64,000 nt of DNA from NCBI RefSeq assembly GCF_001642575.1, contig NZ_LXNG01000057.1, positions 1 through 64,000 of the forward strand. Reading direction: 5' to 3'. The position numbers and the translations under genes are program-made. This DNA comes from Xanthomonas floridensis. Lineage in GTDB: Bacteria; Pseudomonadota; Gammaproteobacteria; Xanthomonadales; Xanthomonadaceae. Below, in pieces: positions 10,931 through 19,495 of the stretch; position 1 is the stretch's first letter, and the number at the start of each line of letters is the position of its first letter. A model generated the notes under the pieces. The model searched no databases. It worked only from the letters and a program-made list of their open reading frames with translations, and was not told the DNA's origin.

Positions 10931-11033
10931 GCACTGCCCTGGCCGGTTCCGGGACACGCCGTGAATCCGTCCGTGGAGGCTCGGTGGCGGCATCCATGCC
11001 GCCACACGGTCCCGGAACCGGCCAGGGCAGTGC
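10931..11033. repeat. Large palindromic element with 25-bp perfect arms
   Basis: Positions 10931-10955 are the perfect reverse complement of 11009-11033. Between them is a second hairpin (TGGCGGCATCCATGCCGCCA, about 10985-11004) and a segment containing GTGGAGGCTCGG. Related copies in the opposite orientation lie near 57.0 kb. It has no coding content and looks like a MITE or REP-type intergenic element. Confidence 0.85.
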
Positions 11034-11283
11034 GCCTTTCGAATTGGTTGGGTGCGGATGGAACGGCGACATGCAGTGGCGCAGGCAGGTCACTTGTGGG
11101 GTTGATCGAGCTGATGCGGCTGACGACTCAGCTACAGACGTAACGACATGATTGCTGGGAGTACATTTTTTTATGTGTGGGCTCTTCCCACAAGAAAAGC
11201 GAGGAGTAGAAACTCATCCGCTCGCCACAGCAACGCACGCAAACGATGCCCTGCTTTTAACCACGCATACCGATACTCTCGAG

Positions 11284-11394
11284 TGGCCCTTGCCCGCCCA
11301 CCGTCGCGGGACCTTATGCGGCATGAATGCCGCGCATGAGCCTACAAGGACGTACTTGCGGCGTGTCCTGCAATGGTGGGCGAGCAAGGGCCCT
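11284..11394. repeat. Second palindromic intergenic element
   Basis: The outer arms pair imperfectly (TGGCCCTTGCCCGCCCACC with GGTGGGCGAGCAAGGGCC) around an inner hairpin containing GCGGCATGAATGCCGC. It belongs to the same family as the element at about 56.82-56.93 kb, in the opposite orientation. The rest of 11034-11716 holds nothing I can interpret as a gene; a 186-codon open frame there mostly translates this repeat. Confidence 0.75.
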
Positions 11395-11716
11395 GCAGCG
11401 ACCGCACAGATCAGCGGCTTGTCGCCGCCGCTCATCGAACGCAACGACATGCAAGGTGCAAGCGCGCTTTGGCAACATCTGAAAACCCAAGCCAGCGTGA
11501 TCGCAGGACGCGTGTCCTACCCGCCAGCGAAATACGCCATCAACCGATCACTCAAGGCTCCTAGCGGCATCCATGCCGCAACAAGGCCAACGAGCAATCC
11601 CACTTGTTCGCAATCTGCACACCAGCCACGCGAGTGCAGTCGCAAGACGAACACGCGTCCTGGCAATCACCCACCGCTGATGCACGCCAACACAGGTCAA
11701 GTGTTGCCTTGATGCG

Positions 11717-13297
11717 TTATCGCAGCGGCACGTTCAACACCGATGGCGTTGCCACCGGCGAGGTGAACGTCACCGCGCCGCCGCCATCGCTTGCATCGGT
11801 GTAACGCGCATCGCGCGTATCGATGACCAGCACCAATCGCTGCCCTGCGGGGATTTCGGCGGCGGCGGCCTGCAGCGACCACTCCAGGGTCACCGCACGG
11901 CCGGGCGTTGCATCGCGCAGCGAATACGGCGCATGCGTGATCAACGAGGCAACGCCCAACGCGTCCATGCGGTATAGATACGCAAACAGGCTCACCTTCG
12001 ATTGCGTGGGCACCACCGTGATTCGCAATGATGGGCTGCCGGCCAGCTGACGCACATTGCTAACCGGCGAGCCCACCCACACCGCCGCGCCAGCGCGCGC
12101 GACCAGCGGAATCGAGGTGGTCACCGGCAAGCCGATCCCCTGCAACAGGCCACTGACCAGCACCACGCCCGAGTCGGCCAGTGTCGGCACATCGGTGGCA
12201 ATGCGCGACTGCCATCCGCTGGCAGTGCCGGCGATCAACCCACCGGTAGGGCTGAGCAGCCCGGATGGTGCAGACAGACCCAGGCGCGTGCTGCCCTGCT
12301 GCACCGATGTCCAATTTGGATACGCCAGCCATTGCCCCGCGCGTGGCGACAGTCGCACCGGCGCTTCGGTATCCACGCCGTTGCGTACTTGCTTGAGATG
12401 GCGATCGAACCAACGCGTGGCGGCGGTGTAGACCTCGTTGGGCAGGCCCAACGCGCCGGGCAGTTCCGTGGTGGCGTGATCGCCCTGGCTCAGCAGCAAT
12501 TGCTTGGGCCCGCGCAATTGATTGAAGAAGGCGATGGTCTGATTCGGCGGGAACAAGCCGTCGTTGAAGGCATTGCCCAGCAAGACGGCGGTGCGATTGA
12601 GGTTGAGCGCGTCCACCCCGCGCACCGGGCTGCGCGAAGCGGCCTGCGGCAGGAAGCCCTGCACTGCGCCGTCGTAGTCGCCGACGGCGACCCGCTTCCC
12701 GATCTGCGCCAGGTCAGGACCAGGCCGGCCGGTCAACGTTCCCGCGCCGACCAGCAAGCCGACACCCTGCTGGCTGACCGTGCGATTGGAGTACAGCGCC
12801 GCTTCCAGATCGGCCCAGCCGCTGAGCGCAGCCACTGCCTTGATGCGCGGGTCGCGCTCGGCCGCCAGCAAGCTGATGCCGGCGCCATAGGAGATCCCCG
12901 ACGCGCCAATCGCATTCGGGTTGGCTGGCGTATGCGCCAGCGCCCAGTCGATCACCGCGCTGACGTCTTCCACCGTGTCCGGCCCGGCGATATCGATCTG
13001 GCCAGCCGAATCCCAGAACCCGCGCGAGGTGTAGCTGACCACCACATAGCCATCGCTGGCCAGTTGGGTGGCGCGGCCCAGGTATTCCAGATTGGGCAGC
13101 GACCAACTGGCCGGCATCACGATCAGCGGAAACGGCCCGGCCCCCTGCCCCTGCGGCACCAGCACCAAGGCTCCCATCCGGGCGCCGTCCCAGCCGGGGA
13201 TGCGCTCATAGGTCTTGCTGAAGGCGCCCGCCACGGCCGACGCCGATGCCATCAGCAACGCCAGTGCGGCGATGCCACCAATCCAACGCTTGCTCAT
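11717..13297 (-). CDS. Secreted S15/CocE-like alpha/beta hydrolase
   Basis: A 526-residue protein with an N-terminal signal peptide (MSKRWIGGIAALALLMASAS, cleavage probably after AVA at about 25), so periplasmic or secreted. The alpha/beta-hydrolase part has the nucleophile elbow GASGISYGAG, an Asp in NAFNDGLFPP and a His in QGDHATTE, in the order of the X-Pro dipeptidyl-peptidase (S15)/CocE group. The C-terminal jelly-roll-like half (about 330-526) fits the same group. I chose the ATG at 13297 because GGGAGAA precedes it by 6 bp; a start 18 bp upstream lacks support. The substrate (peptide or ester) is not predictable. The gene stands alone, with a heptamer array 118 bp upstream of the start. 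Confidence 0.8.
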   Translation of the reverse strand: MSKRWIGGIAALALLMASASAVAGAFSKTYERIPGWDGARMGALVLVPQGQGAGPFPLIVMPASWSLPNLEYLGRATQLASDGYVVVSYTSRGFWDSAGQIDIAGPDTVEDVSAVIDWALAHTPANPNAIGASGISYGAGISLLAAERDPRIKAVAALSGWADLEAALYSNRTVSQQGVGLLVGAGTLTGRPGPDLAQIGKRVAVGDYDGAVQGFLPQAASRSPVRGVDALNLNRTAVLLGNAFNDGLFPPNQTIAFFNQLRGPKQLLLSQGDHATTELPGALGLPNEVYTAATRWFDRHLKQVRNGVDTEAPVRLSPRAGQWLAYPNWTSVQQGSTRLGLSAPSGLLSPTGGLIAGTASGWQSRIATDVPTLADSGVVLVSGLLQGIGLPVTTSIPLVARAGAAVWVGSPVSNVRQLAGSPSLRITVVPTQSKVSLFAYLYRMDALGVASLITHAPYSLRDATPGRAVTLEWSLQAAAAEIPAGQRLVLVIDTRDARYTDASDGGGAVTFTSPVATPSVLNVPLR

Positions 13298-13414
13298 GCT
13301 GCTTCTCCCACGCAAGGCCGGGCCGGGATGGCCCAGCGGCGATTGCCATGCATCCGTGGTTCGGGGGAGAACGCCGGGCGAACGTACCAGACGGTACGGT
13401 ATGGCTCAAGGGCC

Positions 13415-13554
13415 GGGAATCGGGAATCGGGAATCGGGAATCGGGAATCGGGAATCGGGAATCGGGAATCGGGAAGCGGGAAGCGGGAAGCGGGAAGCGG
13501 GAAGCGGGAATCGGGAATCGGGAATCGGGAAGCGGGAAGCGGGAAGCGGGAAGC
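13415..13554. repeat. 20-unit perfect heptamer array (GGGAATC/GGGAAGC)
   Basis: Twenty contiguous 7-bp units with no spacing errors: eight GGGAATC, five GGGAAGC, three GGGAATC, four GGGAAGC. The array lies 118 bp upstream of the start of the S15-type hydrolase. It is the one-sided, expanded version of the arms seen at 5.8, 14.8 and 22.2 kb. Confidence 0.92.
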
Positions 13555-13632
13555 GGCAGGCGGCGGGGATCGCGTTTGGCTTGGCTGATGGAAACTCATC
13601 GCGCAGGACTGGCGGGATAACGCGAGCACGCT

Positions 13633-13679
13633 GCCTTCTCCCGCATGCGGGAGAAGGTGCCCGAAGGGCGGATGAGGGC
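13633..13679. repeat. REP-like hairpin element
   Basis: CCTTCTCCCGCATGCGGGAGAAGG forms a near-perfect hairpin, followed by TGCCCGAAGGGCGGATGAG. The same motif, in inverse orientation, is the repeated hairpin of the array at 54.1-55.2 kb, so it is a dispersed element. The remainder of 13555-13854 shows no gene. Confidence 0.8.
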
Positions 13680-13854
13680 CACCGGCCGCATTCGTCGTCC
13701 CCAGATGCACCATCAACCCAAGGTCAAGCAAGACACTAGCGCCCAACTGATGCGCGCCCGCTGATGCGCGCCCGGCGATCCGCTTCGCTGCGCCGTCTCA
13801 GCACGGCGCCCCACGCACCGCCGGTCCCCTCAGCACACGCTCCAACCCCACGCG

Positions 13855-14829
13855 TCAGCCAACGAAATGCTGATACCCGCGCTGCGGTGGATGCCAGGGA
13901 TTGCCATCTGCGTCATGCACCACCACGCCCGGTGCGGCCACGATGCGGCCGATGCGCGTGGCGGCCACGCCGGCAAACGCCATTGCCTGCTCCACTGCAT
14001 CGCGATGCGGCGGGGCGGCGGTGAAGCACAGCTCGTAATCGTCGCCGCCGCCGAGTTGCCAGCCGAGACAGGCCAGCGCATCAATGCCATCGCTGCACAA
14101 CATGGGCGGCAGCATCGAAGCAAGTATCTGAGCGCCCACGCCGCTGCGTTCGCACAGGTGACCCAGATCGGCCAGCAGACCGTCCGAGACATCCACGCAG
14201 GCATGCGCAAGCCCACGCAGACGCAAGCCGGCCTGCACACGTGGCTGCGGGCGCAGCAGACGGCCGCGCCAGGTTTCATGCACTGCATCGGCCGCGGCCT
14301 GCGTGACATCCAGCCGGCTGGCCTGCCACAGCGACAATGCCGCTGCGGCCTCGCCTGGCGCCCCGGTGACCCATACGTCATCGCCCACGCGCGCGCCATC
14401 GCGACGCAGCGCCGCGCCCGGCGGCACGCTGCCGATGGCGGTCACCGCGCACGACAACGGCCCGCGCGTGGTGTCGCCCCCGACCAAGGCAATGTCATGC
14501 GCGTCGGCCAGCGCAAAGAAGCCATCGGCAAACCCGTCCACCCAGGCCAGATCGTCGCTGGGCAGCGACAGCGACAACGTGCACCAGCGCGGCTGCGCGC
14601 CCATGGCCGCCAGATCAGACAAGTTCACCGCCAAGGTTTTCCAGCCGACATCGGCGGCCAGCGTCTCGTGCGGGAAGTGCACCCCGGCATTGAGCGTATC
14701 GGCGGTGATCGCCAACTGCTCGCCGGCCGGCGGTTGCAACAGCGCCGCATCGTCGCCGATGCCCAACGGCACATCGGCACGCGCCGCAATGCGGGCGCGC
14801 AGACGAGCGATCAGATCGAATTCGGGCAT
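13855..14829 (-). CDS. thiL: Thiamine-monophosphate kinase ThiL
   Basis: Cytosolic kinase (324 residues) of the PurM/AIR-synthase fold that phosphorylates thiamine monophosphate to the diphosphate. Metal and ATP-binding motifs are visible: LGIGDDAALLQPP (about 22-34), ITADTLNAGVHF, LVGGDTTRGPLS, VWVTGAPGEAAAAL and CVDVSDGLLADLGHL. The C-terminal GGGDDYELCFT completes the set. The length is usual. It is the last gene of the ribE-ribB-ribH-nusB-thiL series. A GGGAATC element fills the gap to nusB, so the ATG is preceded by pyrimidine-rich sequence without a clear ribosome-binding site. Confidence 0.95.
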   Translation of the reverse strand: MPEFDLIARLRARIAARADVPLGIGDDAALLQPPAGEQLAITADTLNAGVHFPHETLAADVGWKTLAVNLSDLAAMGAQPRWCTLSLSLPSDDLAWVDGFADGFFALADAHDIALVGGDTTRGPLSCAVTAIGSVPPGAALRRDGARVGDDVWVTGAPGEAAAALSLWQASRLDVTQAAADAVHETWRGRLLRPQPRVQAGLRLRGLAHACVDVSDGLLADLGHLCERSGVGAQILASMLPPMLCSDGIDALACLGWQLGGGDDYELCFTAAPPHRDAVEQAMAFAGVAATRIGRIVAAPGVVVHDADGNPWHPPQRGYQHFVG

Positions 14830-14936
14830 GGGGACGAGAATCGGGAGAAGGGAATCGGGAATCGTAAAAGCGCGTCAGGAGATATCGCAGATGGAGCTCT
14901 TACGATTCCCCATTCCCGACTCCCCATTCCCACGGC
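14830..14936. repeat. Two-armed GGGAATC repeat element in nusB-thiL gap
   Basis: The left arm (about 14830-14864, GGGAGAAGGGAATCGGGAATC) and inverted right arm (about 14902-14933, GATTCCCCATTCCCGACTCC) flank a core of about 37 bp containing GTAAAAGCGC and GAGCTCT. The element fills the whole intergenic gap, from the thiL start codon to 4 bp before the nusB stop codon. Confidence 0.82.
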
Positions 14937-14939
14937 GCC

Positions 14940-15410
14940 TCAGGCGCCCGACTCGACCTTGCGCCACTCCACCGCGGCGCGATCCAGCACGCCGTTGACG
15001 TAGGTGTGGCCGTGCTCGGAGCCGAAGCGCTTGGCGGTTTCGATCGCTTCGTTGATGACAACGCGGTAGGGCACGTCCTGCCGGTACAACAGCTCGTAGG
15101 CGGCCAGGCGCAGCACCGCGCGCTCGATCGCATCGACCTCTTCCACGCCGCGGTCCAGATACGGCGTCAGCGCGGTATCCAGTTCGGCGCGGTTGGCGAT
15201 CACGCCATCGACCAGGCTTTCGAAATACGCCAGATCCGCCACTTCGTGCGCCTGCTCATGCGCGAACTGGGCAATCACCTGCCTGGCGAAGCCGCCGGAG
15301 ATCTGCCAGGCATACACCGCCTGCAGGGCGCGGCGGCGCGCGCGCGAACGCAGCACCGGGTCGATGCCGTCGCGACGGCCGTGGCGTGCATGTCCACCGG
15401 ACTTGCTCAT
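14940..15410 (-). CDS. nusB: Transcription antitermination factor NusB
   Basis: Small all-helical protein (156 residues) that with NusE binds boxA RNA in rRNA antitermination complexes. Family features are [20 protein letters not shown] near residue 20 and the C-terminal [20 protein letters not shown] and [20 protein letters not shown] segments. The ATG at 15410 overlaps the ribH stop as ATGA, which fixes the start. The partnership ribH-nusB-thiL is widely conserved in proteobacteria. Confidence 0.95.
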   Translation of the reverse strand: MSKSGGHARHGRRDGIDPVLRSRARRRALQAVYAWQISGGFARQVIAQFAHEQAHEVADLAYFESLVDGVIANRAELDTALTPYLDRGVEEVDAIERAVLRLAAYELLYRQDVPYRVVINEAIETAKRFGSEHGHTYVNGVLDRAAVEWRKVESGA

Positions 15411-15871
15411 GGCAACAACTCCATCAAATTCACCAGTTCCAGCGCAGCAAGCGCGCATTCCTCACCCTTGTTGCCGTGGCTGCCGCCGGCACGCGCCTCG
15501 GCATCTTCCACCCGCTCCACCGCCAGCACGCCGTTGAGCACCGGCACGCCGGTCTGCAGCTGCACGCTCATCAGGCCTTCGGCGCACAGGTCGGCCACGT
15601 GTTCGTAATGGCGGGTATCGCCACGGATCACGCAGCCCAGCGCGATGATCGCGCCATGCTGGCCGGACTGCGCCACGCGGTTGGCGGCGATCGGGATTTC
15701 CCAGGCGCCGGGCACGCGGATCACGTCGATGGCGTCCTCGCCAATGCCGTTGCCGGCCAGGCTCTGGCGTGCGCCGGCAACCAGCACGTCGGTGATGCGG
15801 GCGTTCCAGCGGCTGGCGATGATCGCAAAGCGCGCGGTGGTGGGGCGAAGATCGCCTTCGTAGTGGGTCAT
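15407..15871 (-). CDS. ribH: Lumazine synthase RibH
   Basis: Condenses 5-amino-6-ribitylamino-uracil with dihydroxybutanone phosphate to give 6,7-dimethyl-8-ribityllumazine. The protein (154 residues) shows [40 protein letters not shown], the phosphate loop [18 protein letters not shown] and [20 protein letters not shown] with catalytic His in HYEHV. I prefer the ATG at 15871; a TTG four codons upstream (15883) keeps the frame but is less likely. The spacer to ribB (15872-16155) holds only short GC-rich repeats. Confidence 0.95.
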   Translation of the reverse strand: MTHYEGDLRPTTARFAIIASRWNARITDVLVAGARQSLAGNGIGEDAIDVIRVPGAWEIPIAANRVAQSGQHGAIIALGCVIRGDTRHYEHVADLCAEGLMSVQLQTGVPVLNGVLAVERVEDAEARAGGSHGNKGEECALAALELVNLMELLP

Positions 15872-16155
15872 GCGGGTCGGCAACTCGAGGGGGCGGGAAG
15901 TTTAACAGCTGCCGGGGTCAGCCCCGGCGGGCACCGGCACGGCGTGGCCCGGCAAAGCAGGCCCTGCCTTGGCGCCGGACGCTTGGCGCCGGACGCCGGA
16001 CGTCGGACGCGTGGCGCCAAAGCAGTATGGGCAGGGGATAGGCTGGCGGCGACTGCAGGCCCGGGCACCGCCCGCGACTGCGCTGCGGCCGGCGCAGTGG
16101 CGGCCGGGCTGCACCAGTGCCACGCCATGGCGCGGCACCAGCGCAGAAGCATCGG

Positions 16156-17295
16156 TTACGGCACCGCGTCCGGCGGCACCGAGCGCACGCCCTGGCCCGG
16201 GTGGCATTCCAGGTACTCCACCACTTCCAGTCCGAAGCCGGCCAGGCCGACCTGACGCCGCGGCGTCCCCAGCACACGCAGCTTGCCCAGGCCCAGTTCG
16301 GCCAGGATCTGCGCGCCGGCGCCATTGCGCCGCCACTGGCTGACATCCTTGGCATTGGTGGCGGCCTCGGGCTGCTGACGCAACCGCGCCAACAACGATT
16401 CGCTGTCGCGCGGGGCCGACAGCACCACCATCACACCCTGCCCCTCGGCAGCGATGGCGCGCAAGGCGTCGGTGGCGGGCACGCCGAAATCCTCACGCTG
16501 CCAGTGCAGCAGGTCGGCCAGCGGGTTTTCCACCTGCACCCGCACCAGGGTGGGCGTGTGCGGATCGGCCGTGCCGCGCACCAGGGCGAAGTGCAGGTCG
16601 TGGGCGATGCGGTCGCGGTAGGTCACCAGTTGGAATGGTCCAAACTCGGTGGTGATCTCGCGCGCATCCACCCGCTCGACGGTGTGCTCGTTGGCCAACC
16701 GGTAGGCGATCAGGTCGGCGATCGAGCCCATCTTCAGCCCATGCTCGCGTGCGAACACTTCCAGCTGCGGGCGGCGCGCCATGCTGCCGTCCGGGTTGAG
16801 CACTTCCACCAGCACGCCGGCCGGTTCCAGCCCGGCCAGCATCGGCAGATCGCTGGCCGCTTCGGTGTGGCCGGCGCGGGTCAGCACGCCACCGGGCTGC
16901 GAGATCAGCGGGAAGATATGCCCCGGCTGGCTCAGATCCTGCGGCTTGGCATCCGGACGCACCGCGGTGCGCACCGTGTGCGCGCGGTCGTAGGCGGAGA
17001 TGCCGGTGGTCACGCCTTCGGCCGCTTCGATACTGACGGTGAAGTTGGTCTGGAACTGCGCGGTGTTGTTGCGCACCATCGGCGCCAGGCCAAGCTGCGC
17101 GCAGCGCTCGCGGGTCAGCGACAGGCACACCAGGCCGCGTGCGTGGGTGACCATGAAGTTGATGTCCGACGGCTTGACCAGCTCGGCAGCCATGATCAGA
17201 TCGCCCTCGTTTTCGCGGTCTTCGTCATCGACGATCACCACCATGCGCCCGGCACGCAACTCTTCGATCAGCTCGGGAACCGGTGCGAAATTCAT
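16156..17295 (-). CDS. ribB: Dihydroxybutanone-phosphate synthase with degenerate GCHII half
   Basis: The N-terminal domain (residues 1-205) is a complete DHBP synthase making the four-carbon precursor of riboflavin: [41 protein letters not shown] and [16 protein letters not shown] are all present. The C-terminal domain (about 210-379) aligns in order with GTP cyclohydrolase II ([27 protein letters not shown]). However, the zinc-binding CxxxGDxxxSxRCxC stretch is replaced by a Cys-free sequence, so cyclohydrolase activity is not expected. A separate ribA should exist elsewhere. The start overlaps the ribE stop (ATGA). Confidence 0.92.
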   Translation of the reverse strand: MNFAPVPELIEELRAGRMVVIVDDEDRENEGDLIMAAELVKPSDINFMVTHARGLVCLSLTRERCAQLGLAPMVRNNTAQFQTNFTVSIEAAEGVTTGISAYDRAHTVRTAVRPDAKPQDLSQPGHIFPLISQPGGVLTRAGHTEAASDLPMLAGLEPAGVLVEVLNPDGSMARRPQLEVFAREHGLKMGSIADLIAYRLANEHTVERVDAREITTEFGPFQLVTYRDRIAHDLHFALVRGTADPHTPTLVRVQVENPLADLLHWQREDFGVPATDALRAIAAEGQGVMVVLSAPRDSESLLARLRQQPEAATNAKDVSQWRRNGAGAQILAELGLGKLRVLGTPRRQVGLAGFGLEVVEYLECHPGQGVRSVPPDAVP

Positions 17296-17894
17296 GCTGC
17301 CCCCCGCGTGCCGAGCAGGCGTTCGACATAACGCGCCACCAGGTCGATTTCCAGATTCACCGCCGCCCCCACTGCCGTTGCCGAAAACGCCGTGTTTGCC
17401 ACGGTATGCGGGATCAGCGCGACCTCGAAGCCGGCATCGTCCACGGCGTTGACGGTCAGGCTGACGCCATCGACACAGATAGACCCCTTCTTGGCGACAT
17501 ACCGCAGCACCTCGGGCGGTGCCACAAAGCGCCAGCGCTGTGCGCGGGCATCGTCATGGACAGAGTGCACCTGGCCCAGGCCATCGACATGCCCGCTCAC
17601 CAGATGACCGCCAAGCCGGTCGGTGGGGCGCATCGCGCGCTCGAGATTGATCACCGCGCCGTCGGGCAACGCGCCCAGCGTGGTCAGCGACAGGGTTTCG
17701 GTGGACGCATCGGCCTGGAAACTGGTTGCGTCGAACGCGATCACGGTCAGGCACACGCCATTGACCGCGATGCTCTCACCCAGCTGCACGGCGTCGAACG
17801 GCAGGCTGCCGGTGGCAAAGGTGAATCGCACATCGCCGCCCTGCGGCTGGCGCGCGGCCAGGCGGCCGACGCCCTCGATGATTCCGGTGAACAT
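17292..17894 (-). CDS. ribE: Riboflavin synthase alpha chain RibE
   Basis: Dismutates two lumazines to riboflavin. The 200-residue protein has the duplicated barrel of the family: MFTGIIEGVGRLAAR at the N-terminus, SIAVNGVCLTVIAFDATSF in the first half, GGHLVSGHVDGLGQV, and SICVDGVSLTVNAVDDAGFE in the second half. The start at 17894 follows from the invariant MFTGII. It is the first coding gene after the FMN riboswitch and overlaps ribB by 4 bp. Confidence 0.96.
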   Translation of the reverse strand: MFTGIIEGVGRLAARQPQGGDVRFTFATGSLPFDAVQLGESIAVNGVCLTVIAFDATSFQADASTETLSLTTLGALPDGAVINLERAMRPTDRLGGHLVSGHVDGLGQVHSVHDDARAQRWRFVAPPEVLRYVAKKGSICVDGVSLTVNAVDDAGFEVALIPHTVANTAFSATAVGAAVNLEIDLVARYVERLLGTRGAA

Positions 17895-18066
17895 CAGTGC
17901 GCCCCCTTGTGCAGCGAGCGCTGCGCAGGAGTCGGGCGGTGAACAGGTGCAGGACAGCGCAGCAGGTGATGCAGAGGCATAGTCGTTTCTCGCAGGAGTT
18001 GAGCGAAAAACGCCACAAGGCAAAGCAAACAGGCGCGCGCACAGCCGCGAGGGCTGCGCGTTGGCC

Positions 18067-18229
18067 GTCTTCTTTCATCCGGACTATACCGTCGGCTCCG
18101 GCATCGGACCGGATCTGCTGACCTTCGCCCCCGCGTCCGCACGGGGCGGATTGGCGGCGAAGCGCTCGCGGGCTCGCACGCTTGCACGTGCCTACCGCCG
18201 GTGGGGAATCGCACCCCGCCCTGAAGACG
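18067..18229 (-). promoter_or_regulatory. FMN riboswitch (RFN element)
   Basis: On the minus strand the conserved RFN pieces appear in order: TCTTCAGGGCGGGG, then GATTCCCCACCGGCGGTAGG, a variable stem, GATCCGGTCCGATGCCGG, and finally GCCGACGGTATAGTCCGGAT followed by GAAAGAAGA. Its 3' end lies about 170 bp upstream of ribE. FMN binding should reduce expression of ribE-ribB-ribH and genes after them. The leader between the element and ribE has GC-rich inverted sequence that could act as terminator or sequestor. Confidence 0.96.
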
Positions 18230-18451
18230 TTCGTAAGTACCGGCGAACCGGCCGGCGCAGTTTAACAGCGCGCATCGGCGCCATTGCTGACCACCAGCTA
18301 AGGCCAATAGGACGCTGTGTCATGTCAGGAATTTCCCCATAGCAAGTTTTGTGAAGAGTCTGTTAAATTGCGCACCGCGACGGGAGACGTCGCGCTTTTC
18401 CAGCCTGCAAAGGGCCGGAAGACACGGACATCAACTCTAAAGAGAACACTC

Positions 18452-19075
18452 ATGCGCACCACCCTGATTCTGGCCGCCCTGCTGGCCGCCTCCCCGTTTG
18501 CCGCCGCTGCTGAAGGCCTGAGCTACAGCTATGTCGAAGGCGGCTGGAACCGCACCGAAATCACCGTGAACGACGATTCGGACGACTTGGACGGCGGCTA
18601 CCTGCGCGGTTCGTGGCAGATTGCCGAGCCGGTCTACCTGCTCGCCGGCTACCAGCGCGCCACCAAGGATTTCAACCTCGGCTCCGGCTTCGTGCTCGAA
18701 GGCACCTTGCAGCAGGCCAGCGTCGGTATCGGCTATCGCCAGGAAATGACCGAGCGCGTTGAGTTCATCGCCGACATCAGCGTGCTGCGCTCCAAGGTCG
18801 AATCCGACCTGCGCCTGCGTGGCCGCTCGATCGACGACTCCTCCGACACCAGCAGCCTGGGCTTCGGCAACCTCGGCCTGCGTGGCAAGCCCTCGCCGCG
18901 TACCGAAGCATGGATCAAGGCCGGCTATATCGACGGCAGCGACGTGGACGAAGGCGAATTCGTCGGCACCCTGGGCGGCCAGGTCAACTTCACCCCGACC
19001 TGGGGCCTGGTGGCCGAAGCGCAGTTCATCGACAACGCCAACCAGTACCGTGTCGGCGTGCGCGCAAGCTTCTGA
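18452..19075 (+). CDS. Ax21/Omp1X-like outer-membrane beta-barrel protein
   Basis: A 207-residue secreted protein with a clear signal peptide (MRTTLILAALLAASPFAAAA, cut before EGLSYSYV). Alternating amphipathic strands and a terminal aromatic residue (YRVGVRASF) mark it as an outer-membrane barrel. The pattern LSYSYVEGGWNR, GYLRGSWQIAEPVYLLAGYQ and ASVGIGYRQEM matches the Ax21/Omp1X-like group of Xanthomonas. It is probably a paralogue rather than Ax21 itself. The start at 18452 follows AAAGAGAACACTC, and upstream frame residues are not signal-like. It is monocistronic with its own terminator and lies between ribE and ribD, reading against them. Confidence 0.8.
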   Translation: MRTTLILAALLAASPFAAAAEGLSYSYVEGGWNRTEITVNDDSDDLDGGYLRGSWQIAEPVYLLAGYQRATKDFNLGSGFVLEGTLQQASVGIGYRQEMTERVEFIADISVLRSKVESDLRLRGRSIDDSSDTSSLGFGNLGLRGKPSPRTEAWIKAGYIDGSDVDEGEFVGTLGGQVNFTPTWGLVAEAQFIDNANQYRVGVRASF

Positions 19076-19094
19076 TCGACGCGCTGCAGCTGCA

Positions 19095-19125
19095 GAAAAA
19101 GGCTCCGCTTGCGGAGCCTTTTTTG
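19095..19125 (+). terminator. Rho-independent terminator of Ax21-like gene
   Basis: AAGGCTCCGC and GCGGAGCCTT (19099-19120) form a perfect 10-bp stem with a 2-base loop, followed by a T run, 20 bp after the stop codon. Confidence 0.93.
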
Positions 19126-19177
19126 TGTCCGTCCACGCCTGGCGCGATTCGCGCGTTCCTTAAGACAAAAATTTTGG

Positions 19178-19438
19178 TCACGGAAGATCCATACAGCTAA
19201 ATCGCTCCGGGTGCAGTGGATCGACCGTGGTACGCGCAAACCGCCACCTGACGTTCGACCATGCATTGATTGAAAGGCCAAGCGCAAGGCACAGCACGCC
19301 AATGGCAGAGCACGCACGCGAATAGAACGCTCCCAGCAATAGCCACACCACGGCTGCAAGCACCACCAGCAGAATGGGCGCTGGAAGCCGTGTTTCTAGC
19401 GCCTGCAACATCGCACGCACGCTTGCTGCGATCTGCAT
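19178..19438 (-). pseudogene. 3'-truncated isoprenylcysteine methyltransferase-like fragment
   Basis: An 86-residue open frame with two hydrophobic helices (about 22-38 and 44-60) followed by RFARTTVDPLHPERFSC. In the ICMT/PEMT methyltransferase family the same topology is followed by an (R/G)TTVNPLxPExxSALV motif and then the catalytic half, ending near residue 150. Here the frame stops a few residues after this motif and no continuation is found in the other frames. I infer a truncated relic. It could alternatively be expressed as a short membrane protein. Confidence 0.5.
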
Positions 19439-19495
19439 TAGGAAACGTCCAGACGCCAGAGCATGCCGTCGACCACTACATCACGCCGCATCCTG

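Noticed and set aside
11152..11712. 186-codon plus-strand frame
   Set aside because: Largely a translation of the palindromic repeat at 11284-11394; no family resemblance and no ribosome-binding site.
12332..13588. Plus-strand frame ending in the heptamer array
   Set aside because: Antisense to the S15-type hydrolase, and its end simply translates GGGAATC/GGGAAGC units.
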